64,000 bases of DNA, taken from the NCBI RefSeq assembly GCF_035982055.1, contig NZ_CP108427.1:6261001-6325000 (forward strand). Direction: 5' to 3'. Below the pieces are notes generated by a model. That model worked only from the letters and a program-made list of their open reading frames with translations. It was not told where the DNA came from and did not search any database. Shown in pieces: positions 9,259 to 18,122 of this stretch (position 1 is the first letter of the stretch; each line of letters begins with the position of its first letter). Source of the stretch: Streptomyces sp. NBC_01288. Lineage in GTDB: Bacteria; Actinomycetota; Actinomycetes; Streptomycetales; Streptomycetaceae. Position numbers and translations under genes: made by a program.

Positions 9259-10168
9259 GGCCGTAGGTCTCCTCAGCCTTCCAGAAGTAGATGAAGCCGC
9301 CGACTCCGGCGATCAGCGCCCAGCCCAACGCGGCCGGCCACACGTGCGGGGGGAGCTGGCTGGAGTGGTAGCTGTCGATCAGCGAGTAGCGCATCAGGTC
9401 GATGTAGACGGCCGCCGGGTTGGTCTCCAGGGCGAGCGTCACGATGTGCGGCAGGTGGTCCTTGCTGGTCAGCTTGTCGATGCTCCACATGACGCCGGAG
9501 ACGTACATCCAGGTGCGCAGGATGAACGGCATCAGCTGCGCGATGTCCGGTGTCTTCGCGCCCATCCGGGCCATGATCATCGAGACGCCCGCGTTGAACG
9601 TGAACTGGAGGATCAGCACCGGGATCGCCATCAGCCAGGAGAAGCTGATCGGCACACCGAAGCAGAGCAGGATCACGACGAGGGCGGCCATCGAGAACAG
9701 CAGCTGCTGGAGCTGCTGGAGCGCGAACGAGATCGGCAGCGCGGCCCGGGGGAAGTGCAGGGCCCGGACCAGGCCGAGGTTGCCCGAGATCGCCCGGGTG
9801 CCCGCCATGATCGAGCTCTGCGTGAACGTCCAGATGAACACGCCCGTCACCAGGAACGGGATGTAGTCCGGCACGCCGCGCTTGGTGTCCAGCAGGACGC
9901 CGAAGATGAAGTAGTACACCGCCGCGTTCAACAGCGGCGTCATCACCTGCCAGACCTGGCCCAGCTTCGCCTGGCTGTACTGCGCGGTCAGCTTGGCGGT
10001 GGCGAACGCGGTGATGAAGTGCCGGCGCTCCCACAGCTGGCGGACGTACTCGCGCAGGGAGGGGCGGGCGCCACTGACCGTGAGGCCGTGGCGTGCGGCG
10101 AGCGCCGCGAGGTCGTCTTCGTCGGCCGGAGCCGGCGAAGGGGGCGGTGTGTGGAGGACCTGGCTCAC
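9251..10168 (-). CDS. tagG: TagG-type ABC exporter permease
   Basis: Encodes 305 residues with about six membrane helices of the ABC-2 polysaccharide-export family. It carries QYSQAKLGQVWQVMTPLLN near the N-terminus and the NPAAVYIDLMRYSLID motif that precedes the last helices. It should form the membrane channel for lipid-linked teichoic-acid-like polymer with the downstream ATPase. The frame is open far upstream to 10696, but GTG 10168 (MSQVLHTPPPS) is the only start that gives family length and avoids the tetR gene and operator array. The Shine-Dalgarno is weak (gcgaaagcag). Expression probably starts in the operator-rich region upstream that it shares with tetR. Confidence 0.9.
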   Translation of the reverse strand: MSQVLHTPPPSPAPADEDDLAALAARHGLTVSGARPSLREYVRQLWERRHFITAFATAKLTAQYSQAKLGQVWQVMTPLLNAAVYYFIFGVLLDTKRGVPDYIPFLVTGVFIWTFTQSSIMAGTRAISGNLGLVRALHFPRAALPISFALQQLQQLLFSMAALVVILLCFGVPISFSWLMAIPVLILQFTFNAGVSMIMARMGAKTPDIAQLMPFILRTWMYVSGVMWSIDKLTSKDHLPHIVTLALETNPAAVYIDLMRYSLIDSYHSSQLPPHVWPAALGWALIAGVGGFIYFWKAEETYGRG

Positions 10169-10235
10169 ATCCGCTGCTTTCGCTCGGGGGGAGGGGGTGC
10201 GTGCGTCCGGCTGCCGTGTTCCGTTGCCCGGCGTT

Positions 10236-10265
10236 TTCTTACGCTTCTCTTTACGTTCTCTTACG
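10236..10265. repeat. Triple TCTYTTACG-type direct repeat upstream of tagG
   Basis: Three words ending in ttacg or tttacg stop at 10243, 10255 and 10265, at spacings of 12 and 10 bp, near one helical turn. On the tagG strand they read CGTAAgAgA. The tract is notably A/T-rich for this genome and lies 70-100 bp upstream of tagG, so it may be part of its promoter or an activator site. Confidence 0.4.
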
Positions 10266-10277
10266 TCGGAACGGGAC

Positions 10278-10464
10278 CGTATCGTCGCAACGTGAGCGTA
10301 GGCGGATTCGGCGTCGGAACGCAACCGTTTCGTCGTGACGGATGTGATGACGCCGTTAGGTTTTGGGCAGGGACGGGCCTGTTGCGTCGATACGGTCCGG
10401 GTAGGCGAGGATGGGCGTCCGCCGCGCGCCGCCCACGTCACGACGAGCCCGTTTCGTCGCAACG
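10278..10464. promoter_or_regulatory. Array of four operator-like repeats between tagG and tetR
   Basis: Four copies of a 15-bp imperfect palindrome with consensus CGTWTCGWCGCAACG lie at 10278-10292, 10326-10340, 10380-10394 (inverted orientation) and 10450-10464. Their centres are spaced 48, 54 and 70 bp. The fourth copy is the most symmetric, with one mismatched pair. The size and placement between a TetR gene and the tagGH operon suggest that they bind the adjacent regulator. The 312-bp interval holds no gene. Confidence 0.75.
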
Positions 10465-10468
10465 CCCC

Positions 10469-10474
10469 TATGCT
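10469..10474 (+). promoter_or_regulatory. -10 box of tetR, predicted leaderless start
   Basis: TATGCT lies 6 nt upstream of the tetR ATG, so transcription would begin at or next to the start codon. Operator copy 4 sits directly upstream, in the -10/-35 spacer, as expected for autorepression. No good -35 box is visible. Confidence 0.5.
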
Positions 10475-10480
10475 TGGGCT

Positions 10481-11107
10481 ATGACGACGAACGCCGACGA
10501 GCCCCAGACACGTCAGCGCCGCCGCACCCCCGCCGGGGCGGCCGTACTCCGCGAGGATGTGACCGAAGCCATTCGGGCGGCGGTCTTCGAGGAACTGGCG
10601 GCGGTCGGGTATGCCCGCATGTCGATCGAGGGGATCGCGCGCCGCGCGGGAGTCGGCAAGACGGCGGTGTACCGCCGCTGGCGTTCGAAGCTGCACCTGG
10701 TGCTCGACGTGGTGTCGGCGATCGCGGTGATGGGACTGCCGACGCCGGACACCGGTTCGCTGGAGGGCGACCTTCGGATGCTGTACGAGGTGACGTCACG
10801 GGCGCTGCGTCACCCCGTCGCCTCGCAGATCATCCCGGACCTCCAGGCCGAGGCGGCCCGCAACCCCGAGATCGCCGAGGCCATGCAGAAGGCGCTGCGC
10901 GAGGGCCAGGAGGGCGTGGCCAGCAAGATCCTGGCGGCGGCGGAGCGGCGTGGCGAGATCCGCCCCGGCATGGACGAGGACCTGGCCCTGGACCTGATCT
11001 CCGGCCCCCTGTACTGGCGTGCCGTGGTGATCCGCAGCCCGAAGCTGCCGAAGGGATACCTGGGGGCACTGGCCCGGGCGACGACGGAGGGCCTGAAGGC
11101 GCTGTAG
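10481..11107 (+). CDS. TetR-family transcriptional regulator
   Basis: Encodes 208 residues. The N-terminal helix-turn-helix is clear: AVFEELAAVGYARMSIEG, then IARRAGVGKTAVYRRWRSK, the TetR recognition-helix pattern. The C-terminal half (about 80-208) is the ligand-binding and dimerisation domain of the TetR_C/AcrR-like type and contains the LISGPLYWRAVV region common to streptomycete members. The ligand is unknown. ATG 10481 follows a -10-like TATGCT at leaderless distance. It is divergent from tagGH, and the four operator-like repeats between them suggest that it represses both itself and the exporter. Confidence 0.92.
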   Translation: MTTNADEPQTRQRRRTPAGAAVLREDVTEAIRAAVFEELAAVGYARMSIEGIARRAGVGKTAVYRRWRSKLHLVLDVVSAIAVMGLPTPDTGSLEGDLRMLYEVTSRALRHPVASQIIPDLQAEAARNPEIAEAMQKALREGQEGVASKILAAAERRGEIRPGMDEDLALDLISGPLYWRAVVIRSPKLPKGYLGALARATTEGLKAL

Positions 11108-11162
11108 GGCGCCGCCGTAGCCGTAGCCGTAACCTCCCCGGCTCCCTTCTCTCCCGCGCCCC

Positions 11163-12158
11163 TCAGCCGGCCGGTGAGTCGGCCGCCGCGTGGTCCAACC
11201 GCCGCGCCAGCTCCCCGAGTTCAGCAGCTCGCAGCACCCGACCACCGAACCCCGGCAGCGGTACGTGCAGGGCCCCGGTCCAGCGTTCGGGGATCGCCGC
11301 GCTCCCGTACACCGCCCCGGCGAGGCCGCCCGTCACGGCGGCGACGGTGTCCGTGTCGCCGCCGAGGTCGATCGCGGCGCGTACGGCGTCCTCGTAGGAG
11401 GACGTGGTCCGTAGGGCCCAGACTGCGGAGCCGAGGCAAGGCCAGACGGCGCCGTTGAACTCCGTCGCCAGGTCGGGGTGCCAGTCCGGTGCGAGGACGA
11501 CGCCGTAGCGCTCCTGGTGGTCGGGGTGGACGTACCGGAGGGTCTCCGTGACGGCGTCGAGCGGGTCGCCGCCGTCCAGCGCGACGCGGACCAACTCGTG
11601 GAAGACGGCGGTGCCTTCCCAGGCCGCGCGGTCTCCGTGGGTGAGCGCGGCGATGCGGCGGGCGGCGTCCATCGTGGCGCCACGTCCCGCGCGCGCGAAG
11701 TGGACGGCCGACGGGGCGGCGCGCATCAACGCACCGTTCCCTGCGCCCCGTTGGCTCGTCTGGAAGTGCAGGGCGGCGGCAAGGTCCCAGGGGTCGCCAC
11801 TGCCCAGTACGGCCTCGGTCTGGAGCCCGATGTCCTTCGGGTCGGCGGCCGCCCACTGCCGGAACCGCCGGAACATGTCCGGGAGTTGGAGCCCGCCGCA
11901 CTCCAGTAGCGACTCCGCGACGAGTACGGCCATCTGCGTGTCGTCGGTCGCCTCGCCCGGGTCCCAGCCGCCGCCCCCGCACATCTCGCCGCCGTGACCC
12001 GGCACCGGAAAACGGGCGGAGAAGGCGCCTTCGGGACCGAACTCGAAGGGCGCGCCGAGAGCGTCGCCGACGGCGGAGCCGAGAACGGCGCCCAGGACGC
12101 GTTCCGATCGCGAACAGCCGTACACCGGGCCGGGGTTCATCAGTCCCCCTGAGCTCAT
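11163..12158 (-). CDS. ADP-ribosylglycohydrolase family protein
   Basis: Encodes 331 residues. It begins with SERVLGAVLGSAVGDALGAP and GEATDDTQMAVLV, the N-terminal metal-binding signature of the ADP-ribosylglycohydrolase (DraG/ARH) family. The second metal motif is AIDLGGDTDTVAAVTGGLAGA near residue 265. Such enzymes use two Mg2+ ions to remove ADP-ribose from proteins, or act on related N-glycosidic bonds. The target here is unknown. Its ATG overlaps the galE stop (TGATG), so the two are translationally coupled. ATG 12140 is an alternative start. The soluble product should be cytoplasmic, and the link to galE may only be transcriptional. Confidence 0.9.
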   Translation of the reverse strand: MSSGGLMNPGPVYGCSRSERVLGAVLGSAVGDALGAPFEFGPEGAFSARFPVPGHGGEMCGGGGWDPGEATDDTQMAVLVAESLLECGGLQLPDMFRRFRQWAAADPKDIGLQTEAVLGSGDPWDLAAALHFQTSQRGAGNGALMRAAPSAVHFARAGRGATMDAARRIAALTHGDRAAWEGTAVFHELVRVALDGGDPLDAVTETLRYVHPDHQERYGVVLAPDWHPDLATEFNGAVWPCLGSAVWALRTTSSYEDAVRAAIDLGGDTDTVAAVTGGLAGAVYGSAAIPERWTGALHVPLPGFGGRVLRAAELGELARRLDHAAADSPAG

Positions 12159-13138
12159 CAAGAGCGCGCGGCCCCCGGATGCAACCGAACCCACCCCTCC
12201 CAGGCCGACGCGATCATGTCCTGGACGTCGTGCTTGGCCTTCCAGCCCAGTTCGGTGGTGATGCGGTCGGCGGAGGCGACGACGCGGGCCGGGTCGCCGG
12301 GGCGGCGGGGGTGGACGGTCGGGGGACGGTCGTAGCCGGTGACCGCGTTGATGAGGTCGATCATCTCGCGGACCGAAACGCCTTCCCCGCGGCCGATGTT
12401 GAGGGTCAGGGCGCGGCCGGGGGAGGCCTGGAGGGCGCGGGCCGCGGCGACGTGGGCCTCGGCCAGGTCCACGACGTGGATGTAGTCGCGGACGCAGGTG
12501 CCGTCCGGGGTGGCGTAGTCGTCGCCGAAGATGCGCGGGGGCGCGTTCTCGGTGAGCTTCTCGAAGACCATGGGGACGATGTTGAAGACGCCGACGTCGG
12601 CGAGTTCGGGGGCGCCGGCGCCGGCCACGTTGAAGTAGCGCAGGGAGGCCGTGGACAGGCCGGTCGCCCGGCCGGTCGCGCGGACCAGCCATTCACCGGC
12701 CAGCTTGGTCTCGCCGTACGGCGACATCGGGACGCAGGGCGTCTCCTCGGTCACCAGCTCCACGTCCGGCATGCCGTAGACGGCCGCCGAGGACGAGAAG
12801 ACGAAGGACGGGACGCCGGCCGTGGTGACGGCCTCCAGGAGGACGCGCAGGCCCTCGACGTTCTCCCTGTAGTAGTGCAACGGCAGGTCCACCGACTCGC
12901 CGACCTGCTTCTTCCCCGCCAGATGGACGACTCCAGTGACGTCCTGGTCGGCGAGGGTGCGGGCCACCCGTTCCGCGTCCAGGGTCGAACCCACCACCAG
13001 GGGGACGCCGTCGGGCAGGCGCTCGGCGATGCCGGTGGACAGGTCGTCGTAGACGACCGCCTGTTCGCCCGCCTCGGTCATCGCCCTCACGACGTGCGCT
13101 CCGATGTAGCCGGCGCCGCCGGTGATCAGCCAGGTCAT
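12158..13138 (-). CDS. galE: UDP-glucose 4-epimerase
   Basis: Encodes 326 residues of the extended short-chain dehydrogenase family. The NAD-binding GGAGYIGAHV motif is at the N-terminus, and the catalytic YxxxK is in SPYGETKLAGE near residue 150 with an upstream Ser (FSSSAAVYG). RYFNVAGA and the C-terminal RRPGDPARVVAS are typical of GalE. It interconverts UDP-glucose and UDP-galactose for surface polymers or galactose catabolism. The start ATG 13138 directly precedes the Rossmann strand. It is followed without a gap by the ADP-ribosylglycohydrolase gene, and lies within a set of cell-envelope genes on the same strand. Confidence 0.95.
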   Translation of the reverse strand: MTWLITGGAGYIGAHVVRAMTEAGEQAVVYDDLSTGIAERLPDGVPLVVGSTLDAERVARTLADQDVTGVVHLAGKKQVGESVDLPLHYYRENVEGLRVLLEAVTTAGVPSFVFSSSAAVYGMPDVELVTEETPCVPMSPYGETKLAGEWLVRATGRATGLSTASLRYFNVAGAGAPELADVGVFNIVPMVFEKLTENAPPRIFGDDYATPDGTCVRDYIHVVDLAEAHVAAARALQASPGRALTLNIGRGEGVSVREMIDLINAVTGYDRPPTVHPRRPGDPARVVASADRITTELGWKAKHDVQDMIASAWEGWVRLHPGAARS

Positions 13139-13217
13139 GTGCGGCCGTCCCCTCCGTCACTGGATGTCGTTCGACCCGCGCGGGGTGCGTCCCCCACGCG
13201 TTTCGGGCCTCAGTCAA

Positions 13218-14492
13218 TCAGGCGCCGGAGTGTGCCGAGGTCAGCTGCTGGGACTCCCCGTGGGGGCCGGGGGACTGCACGCGCGTGTGCGTCGTCGCAG
13301 GGAGCGGTCTCGACGACCGCCACAGACGGACGAACGAGAGGACGGCCGCGGCGGCCAGCAGCCCATTGCGTACGACCATCAGGGCACAGCCCGTCCAGGT
13401 GCTGTGGATGACGTCGAGGTACAGGACGGGGAACTCGACGGAGCTGACCGCGGTCGCCGCCACGATCAGCGCGGCCACCGTGCGCTGGGTCGTGTGCCGC
13501 GAGGTCAGACAGACGGCCGCCAGGCCGAGCAGCCAGATCATGTACTGGGGGCTGATCACCCGGCTGGTCACGGTGAACAGCAGGACGGCGCTCAGGGCGG
13601 CGTCGTACGGGGTCGCGTCGGTCCAGCGGCGGGCCCGGAGCCGCCACCACAGCAGCAGCCCGAAGGCGACCGCCGTGAGCGCGAGGGAGGCGTCGGCCAC
13701 GGAGGAGACGTACGGTCCCGTGAACTCCATCGCGCCGTACCGGTAGTGCACCTGTCCCGGCCAGCCGACGTGGGTCGCCAGGCCGAGGGCGGTACCGCCG
13801 AGTGACTCGATCTGTACGCCCCGGCCGCCCTGTTGACGCAAGAAGGCGAAAGGATTGTTGAACAAAACCACGAGAGACATGAGCGACAAGGCTCCCGTCC
13901 CCACCGCCCACGACCACGCCGACCGCGTCGTCCGCCCCCTGGGCATCCCCAGCAGCACCAGCGCAGGCCACACCTTCACCAGCGCGCCCAGCGCCGCGAA
14001 CGCGCCGCACACACGCGTGGAGCGCGACAACGTCAACAGGGAGATGACGGCGAACGCCGTGACCTGCACGTCGTAGCGGACGAGGGGCATGTGCAGGAGG
14101 AGAGGGAGGCAGCCGATCCAGTACGCGGCGCCGCGCAGGCTGTGGCCGGGGCGGGTGCCCGCGCGGGCCAGGGTCAGCGTGATCACGGCATCGGTCGCGA
14201 GGGTGAGGACGACGAACGCCTGGAAGTACGTCAGGTCCGGCAGCAGCGCGGGGGACAGGAGCACGGGCCCGGCGCCCGGCGGGTACTGCCACAGGGGGTC
14301 GTGCGCCGGGAACGTGCCGTGCGAGAGCACGCCGTACCAGTGGAGGTAGAGGCGCCACACCTCCCGGGCGACCCCGCCATGGCCGAGCAGGGGGAGGCCG
14401 TTGTACGAGAGGAGGAGGAGCATCCCCGCGCGGGTGGCGAGCCAGGCGAGGGTGAGGGCGAGCAGGCGGTGTCTGCGGGCGGCGTTCATCAT
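13218..14492 (-). CDS. Polytopic GT87-like mannosyltransferase (DUF2029)
   Basis: Encodes 424 residues with about ten membrane helices. The arrangement resembles the GT-C fold of the DUF2029/GT87 family, which includes polyprenyl-phosphomannose-dependent alpha-mannosyltransferases of actinobacteria. Helpful features are the first extracytoplasmic loop with DPLWQYPPGAGP and the internal RYDVQVTAF and ALVKVWPALV stretches, seen in relatives with VKPxP-like motifs. Donor and acceptor are not deducible. It is divergent from the GT39-like gene, with 89 bp between them. Start ATG 14492 (MMNAARR) has a second ATG immediately after. It probably acts in envelope glycan assembly. Confidence 0.8.
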   Translation of the reverse strand: MMNAARRHRLLALTLAWLATRAGMLLLLSYNGLPLLGHGGVAREVWRLYLHWYGVLSHGTFPAHDPLWQYPPGAGPVLLSPALLPDLTYFQAFVVLTLATDAVITLTLARAGTRPGHSLRGAAYWIGCLPLLLHMPLVRYDVQVTAFAVISLLTLSRSTRVCGAFAALGALVKVWPALVLLGMPRGRTTRSAWSWAVGTGALSLMSLVVLFNNPFAFLRQQGGRGVQIESLGGTALGLATHVGWPGQVHYRYGAMEFTGPYVSSVADASLALTAVAFGLLLWWRLRARRWTDATPYDAALSAVLLFTVTSRVISPQYMIWLLGLAAVCLTSRHTTQRTVAALIVAATAVSSVEFPVLYLDVIHSTWTGCALMVVRNGLLAAAAVLSFVRLWRSSRPLPATTHTRVQSPGPHGESQQLTSAHSGA

Positions 14493-15699
14493 GGCGGATC
14501 GTAAGCCGGGTGAATGCCGCAGGAATGCTAATACACCGTCAATCGTCGGTAAGAGCTTGCTAACAGTACAAAATCAGCCAGGTGGACAGTCAAGGTGAGG
14601 GTGAGTACAGGCGCGGGCGACGGACGCGTGCGGGGGGCGTGGCCGTGGTCGTGCCGGTGGTCGTCATGCTCGCGCTGGGACTGTGGGGGCTCGACCGCGG
14701 CGGGATGTGGGGCGACGAGGCCGTCACGTTCCTGGTCGGGCGGCGCACGGTGCCGCAGATCTGGCACCTGCTGCACGGCGTCGACGCGGTGCACGGCCTG
14801 TACTACCTCCTCATGCACGCCGTCCTCACCGTCCACCCGGGCGAGGTGACCCTCCGCCTGCCATCGGTGTGCGGCGCGGCGGCGACGGCGGGCCTCGTCG
14901 CGGCCCTGGGCGTCCGCCTCGCCCGCCCCCGCGTCGGCCTCTGGGCCGGCCTCCTCTACGCGATCACTCCGCTGACCGGCCACTACGCCCAGGAGGGCCG
15001 CTCCTACGCCCTCGTCGCGGCGGGCGTGGCCTGGGCGACGCTGCTCCTGGTGAGGGCGTTGGAAGGGCGTTCATGGTGGCCGTACGGCGCTGTCCTCGCC
15101 GTGACCTTTCTCCTGCACGAGTTCGCGGTCCTGGTGCTCTGCGCCCACGTACTGACCCTGGCGGCGGCTCGGGTGCCCAGGGCGACGTGGCTCGGCTGGG
15201 CCCGTGCGGTGAGTGTGGCCGGGGGTGCCCTATTGCCCCTGGCCTGGGTCTCCCAACGCCAGTCCGCGCAGGTGGCCTGGCTCAGGATCCCGGACTGGGA
15301 CACGACGGAAGGGCTGGCCCGCGACTTCCTCGCCGTCGCCCCGACCGGCCTCGTCTTCTGGGCCTCAATCCTCCTGATCCTCCTCGGCCTCGGTTCCAAC
15401 CGGCTCGCGTCGGTCGCGCTGCCGTTGCTCCTGGTGCCGCCGGTGCTCCTGTTGACGGTGTCTCAATTCCGGCCCTTGTTCCACGAGCGGTATGTGCTGT
15501 ATGCGCTGGCGGGAGCGCCGCTGCTGGTGGCGGCGGGGGCGGATCGGGTGGTGGGGGCTGTGAGGTGGCTGTGGCTGGAGGCGCGGGGCGTGCCGAGCGG
15601 TCGGCGCGCGGAGGTCGAGCGGGTGGTGGCTGGGGCTGGGAGTCGCCGCGAGTTGGTGGGCGCGGTGAGCGCGGGTGGTCACGGGCTGGGGGGCGACCG

Positions 15700-16345
15700 T
15701 AGGACTGGAGTTGGGGGTGGCGTCGGAGCTGGAGTCGGAGCCCGAGACGGGGTCGGAGTCGGAGCTGAAGCCCGAGCCGGGGCCGGATTCGGAGTGGGAG
15801 CGGAGACCCGAGGCGGAGCTGCTGCCGGAGCTGGGGCTGGGGTCTGGGCCGACGCTCAACACGGAGCCGCGGCCGCTGCCGCAGTTGGAGCCCGAGAGGG
15901 AGCCGCAGCCGGAGCTGGAGTCGGAGCCCAAACTGACGCACAGGACGGATCGGCAGCCGCAGCCCTAGACGGAACCGACGCCCGAGCCGACGTCCGAGAC
16001 AGAGCCGGAAGCGGAGGCGAAGCCGGAGCTGGAGGCGGCGCCAGAGCCGCAGCCGCAGTCGGAGCCCAAGGTGGAGCCGCAGCCGCAGCCGCAGCCGCAG
16101 CCGCAGCCGCAGCCGCAGCCGCAGCCGCAGCCGCAGCCGAAGCCGGAGCCCGAGACGGAACGCGAGACAGAGCCGGAGGCGCAGGCGAAGCCGGAGCTGG
16201 AGGCGGCGCCCGAGACGCAACCGCAGCCGGTGCCCGAGACGGAGCCGCAGTCGGAGCCGGCGCCCGAGCCGGAGCCGGAGCCCGAGGCAGAGCCGGAGGC
16301 GCAGGCGAAGCCGGAGCTGGAGGCCGGACACGAGCCGCAGCCGCA
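15700..16345 (+). repeat. Glu/Pro-Gln/Pro-type hexanucleotide repeat region
   Basis: Degenerate GAGCCG/GCAGCC units fill about 640 bp. All three forward frames and the reverse frames are largely open because the repeat lacks T-rich words. Frame 0 reads SELESEPETGSESE-like and PEPEPEAEPE-like peptides with almost entirely G/C third positions. The host gene frame reads Gly/Ala with many third-position A/T. A TAG at 15966-15968 interrupts frame 0, apparently from a recurring cccgagacgg unit by one G-to-T change. Confidence 0.8.
16076..16139 (+). repeat. Pure 64-bp (GCCGCA)n microsatellite
   Basis: About 10.7 uninterrupted copies of a 6-bp unit encode poly-Ala in the host frame and Pro-Gln in frame 0. 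Unit-length changes would keep the frame but alter linker length, so the tract is expected to vary between isolates. Confidence 0.95.
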
Positions 16346-17006
16346 GCCACAAGCCGCCCATCTCTCACCGGAGTTGACCGTACGAGCCTCCCGCGCCCCG
16401 ACGCCCGCCGCCCCCCGACTATCGGCCCCATGACCAACCCCTACCCACCCCGCCGAACCCTCCTCGCCACCCGCGCCAACCTCATCACCCTCGCCGGCGT
16501 CCTAGCCGCAACCGCCCCCTTCCTCCACGGCCTCCCCGCTTACCAGAGCGACCGCTCAGCCGCCCACCGCCCCGAGAATCTCGCCGCCGTCTCCGCGCTC
16601 GCCGGGCGTGAACTGCACCCCGGTGACCCGGTGTTGTTCCTGCCGTCGTTCTGGCGGGTGACGGCGCTGGCGTATCCGGGGCCGTTCGTAGGGGCCCGGG
16701 ATCTGGCGTTGGGGGAGTCGGGGGCGAGGTCCGGGACGCTGAGTGGGCGGGAGGTGAGGCCGGGGGAGTTGCGGGCGCGGCTCGCCGGGGTGGACCGGGT
16801 CTGGGTCGTCGCGCAGTCGAATCTGCTGCCCCCGCGCTGGGTACCCGGTGACCCGACCGACCGGGTCAAACTCGACGTCGTGGACGGGGAGTTCGCGCGA
16901 AGACAGGAGTACGTACGAGGACGCGTGAAGCTCGCCCTCTACATCCGCCGGATGCCCCCGCAATCCACGCAGCCGATCCAGTCGGTGCCTACGCCTACAC
17001 CTACAC

Positions 17007-17480
<474 letters not shown>

Positions 17481-17518
17481 GCCCCCAGGATAGCGCTAGC
17501 GGGCCATTTAGTTGTGGG

Positions 17519-17529
17519 CAATTGAATTG
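17519..17529. promoter_or_regulatory. OhrR operator
   Basis: CAATTGAATTG is a perfect palindrome in the 135-bp ohrR-ohr intergenic region. It matches the AATT-containing inverted repeat known for OhrR operators. The site is about 40 bp from ohrR and 87 bp from ohr, suited to control both. Confidence 0.8.
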
Positions 17530-17615
17530 TGTGCTCTACTTGTCGTCGTGAGGCGGTCCGGACACCACACCCGGACCGGCCACCTCCGTACAGACTTCCG
17601 AGAGGGATGGTTTCC

Positions 17616-18029
17616 ATGGACGCGATCTACACCGCCGTAGCCACCGCCACCCACGGCCGCGACGGCCGCGCGGTCAGCAACGACGGCAAGATCGACCTTC
17701 AGCTCGGCATTCCGGTCGAGATGGGCGGCAACGGCCAGGGCACCAACCCTGAGCAGCTGTTCGCCGCCGGCTACGCCGCCTGTTTCGGCAGCGCCCTCGG
17801 CCTCGTCGGCCGGCAGGCGAAGGTCGACGTCACCGACGCGGCCGTGACCGCCGAGGTCGGCATCGGCAAGCAGGGCGAGGGCTTCGGCCTCAAGGTCACC
17901 CTGCGCGTCGAGCTCCCCGACACCGTGGACGAGGCGACCGGCCGCAAGCTGGTCGAGACCGCCCACCAGGTCTGCCCCTACTCGAACGCCACCCGCGGCA
18001 ACATCGAGGTCGACCTCGTCATCGAGTAG
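17616..18029 (+). CDS. ohr: Organic hydroperoxide resistance protein
   Basis: Encodes 137 residues of the Ohr/OsmC family. The two catalytic cysteines are visible in GYAACFGSAL near residue 54 and QVCPYSNATRGNIEV near residue 118. Ohr is a thiol peroxidase that reduces organic hydroperoxides, using lipoyl groups as the usual reductant. ATG 17616 is chosen over ATG 17607 and the longer open frame because GAGAGGG ends 9 nt upstream. A perfect hairpin terminator follows 30 bp after the stop. It is divergent from ohrR and probably monocistronic. Confidence 0.97.
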   Translation: MDAIYTAVATATHGRDGRAVSNDGKIDLQLGIPVEMGGNGQGTNPEQLFAAGYAACFGSALGLVGRQAKVDVTDAAVTAEVGIGKQGEGFGLKVTLRVELPDTVDEATGRKLVETAHQVCPYSNATRGNIEVDLVIE

Positions 18030-18059
18030 TCCCTACGACCCTCCCGCGACCCGGCACAA

Positions 18060-18093
18060 AGGTGGCCGACGGCATACACGCCGTCGGCCACCT
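18060..18093 (+). terminator. Hairpin after ohr
   Basis: A perfect 14-bp stem, aggtggccgacggc with its complement, has an atacac loop. There is no T-run on the plus strand. It lies between convergent ohr and the membrane-protein gene and may serve both. Confidence 0.75.
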
Positions 18094-18122
18094 AGTCGCA
18101 CCTCACCTCACCGCACCCCACC

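Noticed and set aside
9167..11107. 646-residue frame ending in TetR
   Set aside because: The TetR domain starts at 10481. The earlier part is antisense to tagGH and crosses the operator array.
15282..16437. Reverse-strand Arg/Leu and Pro/Ala frames in the repeat region
   Set aside because: They arise because the hexanucleotide repeat lacks stop words on any strand; no gene signals are present.
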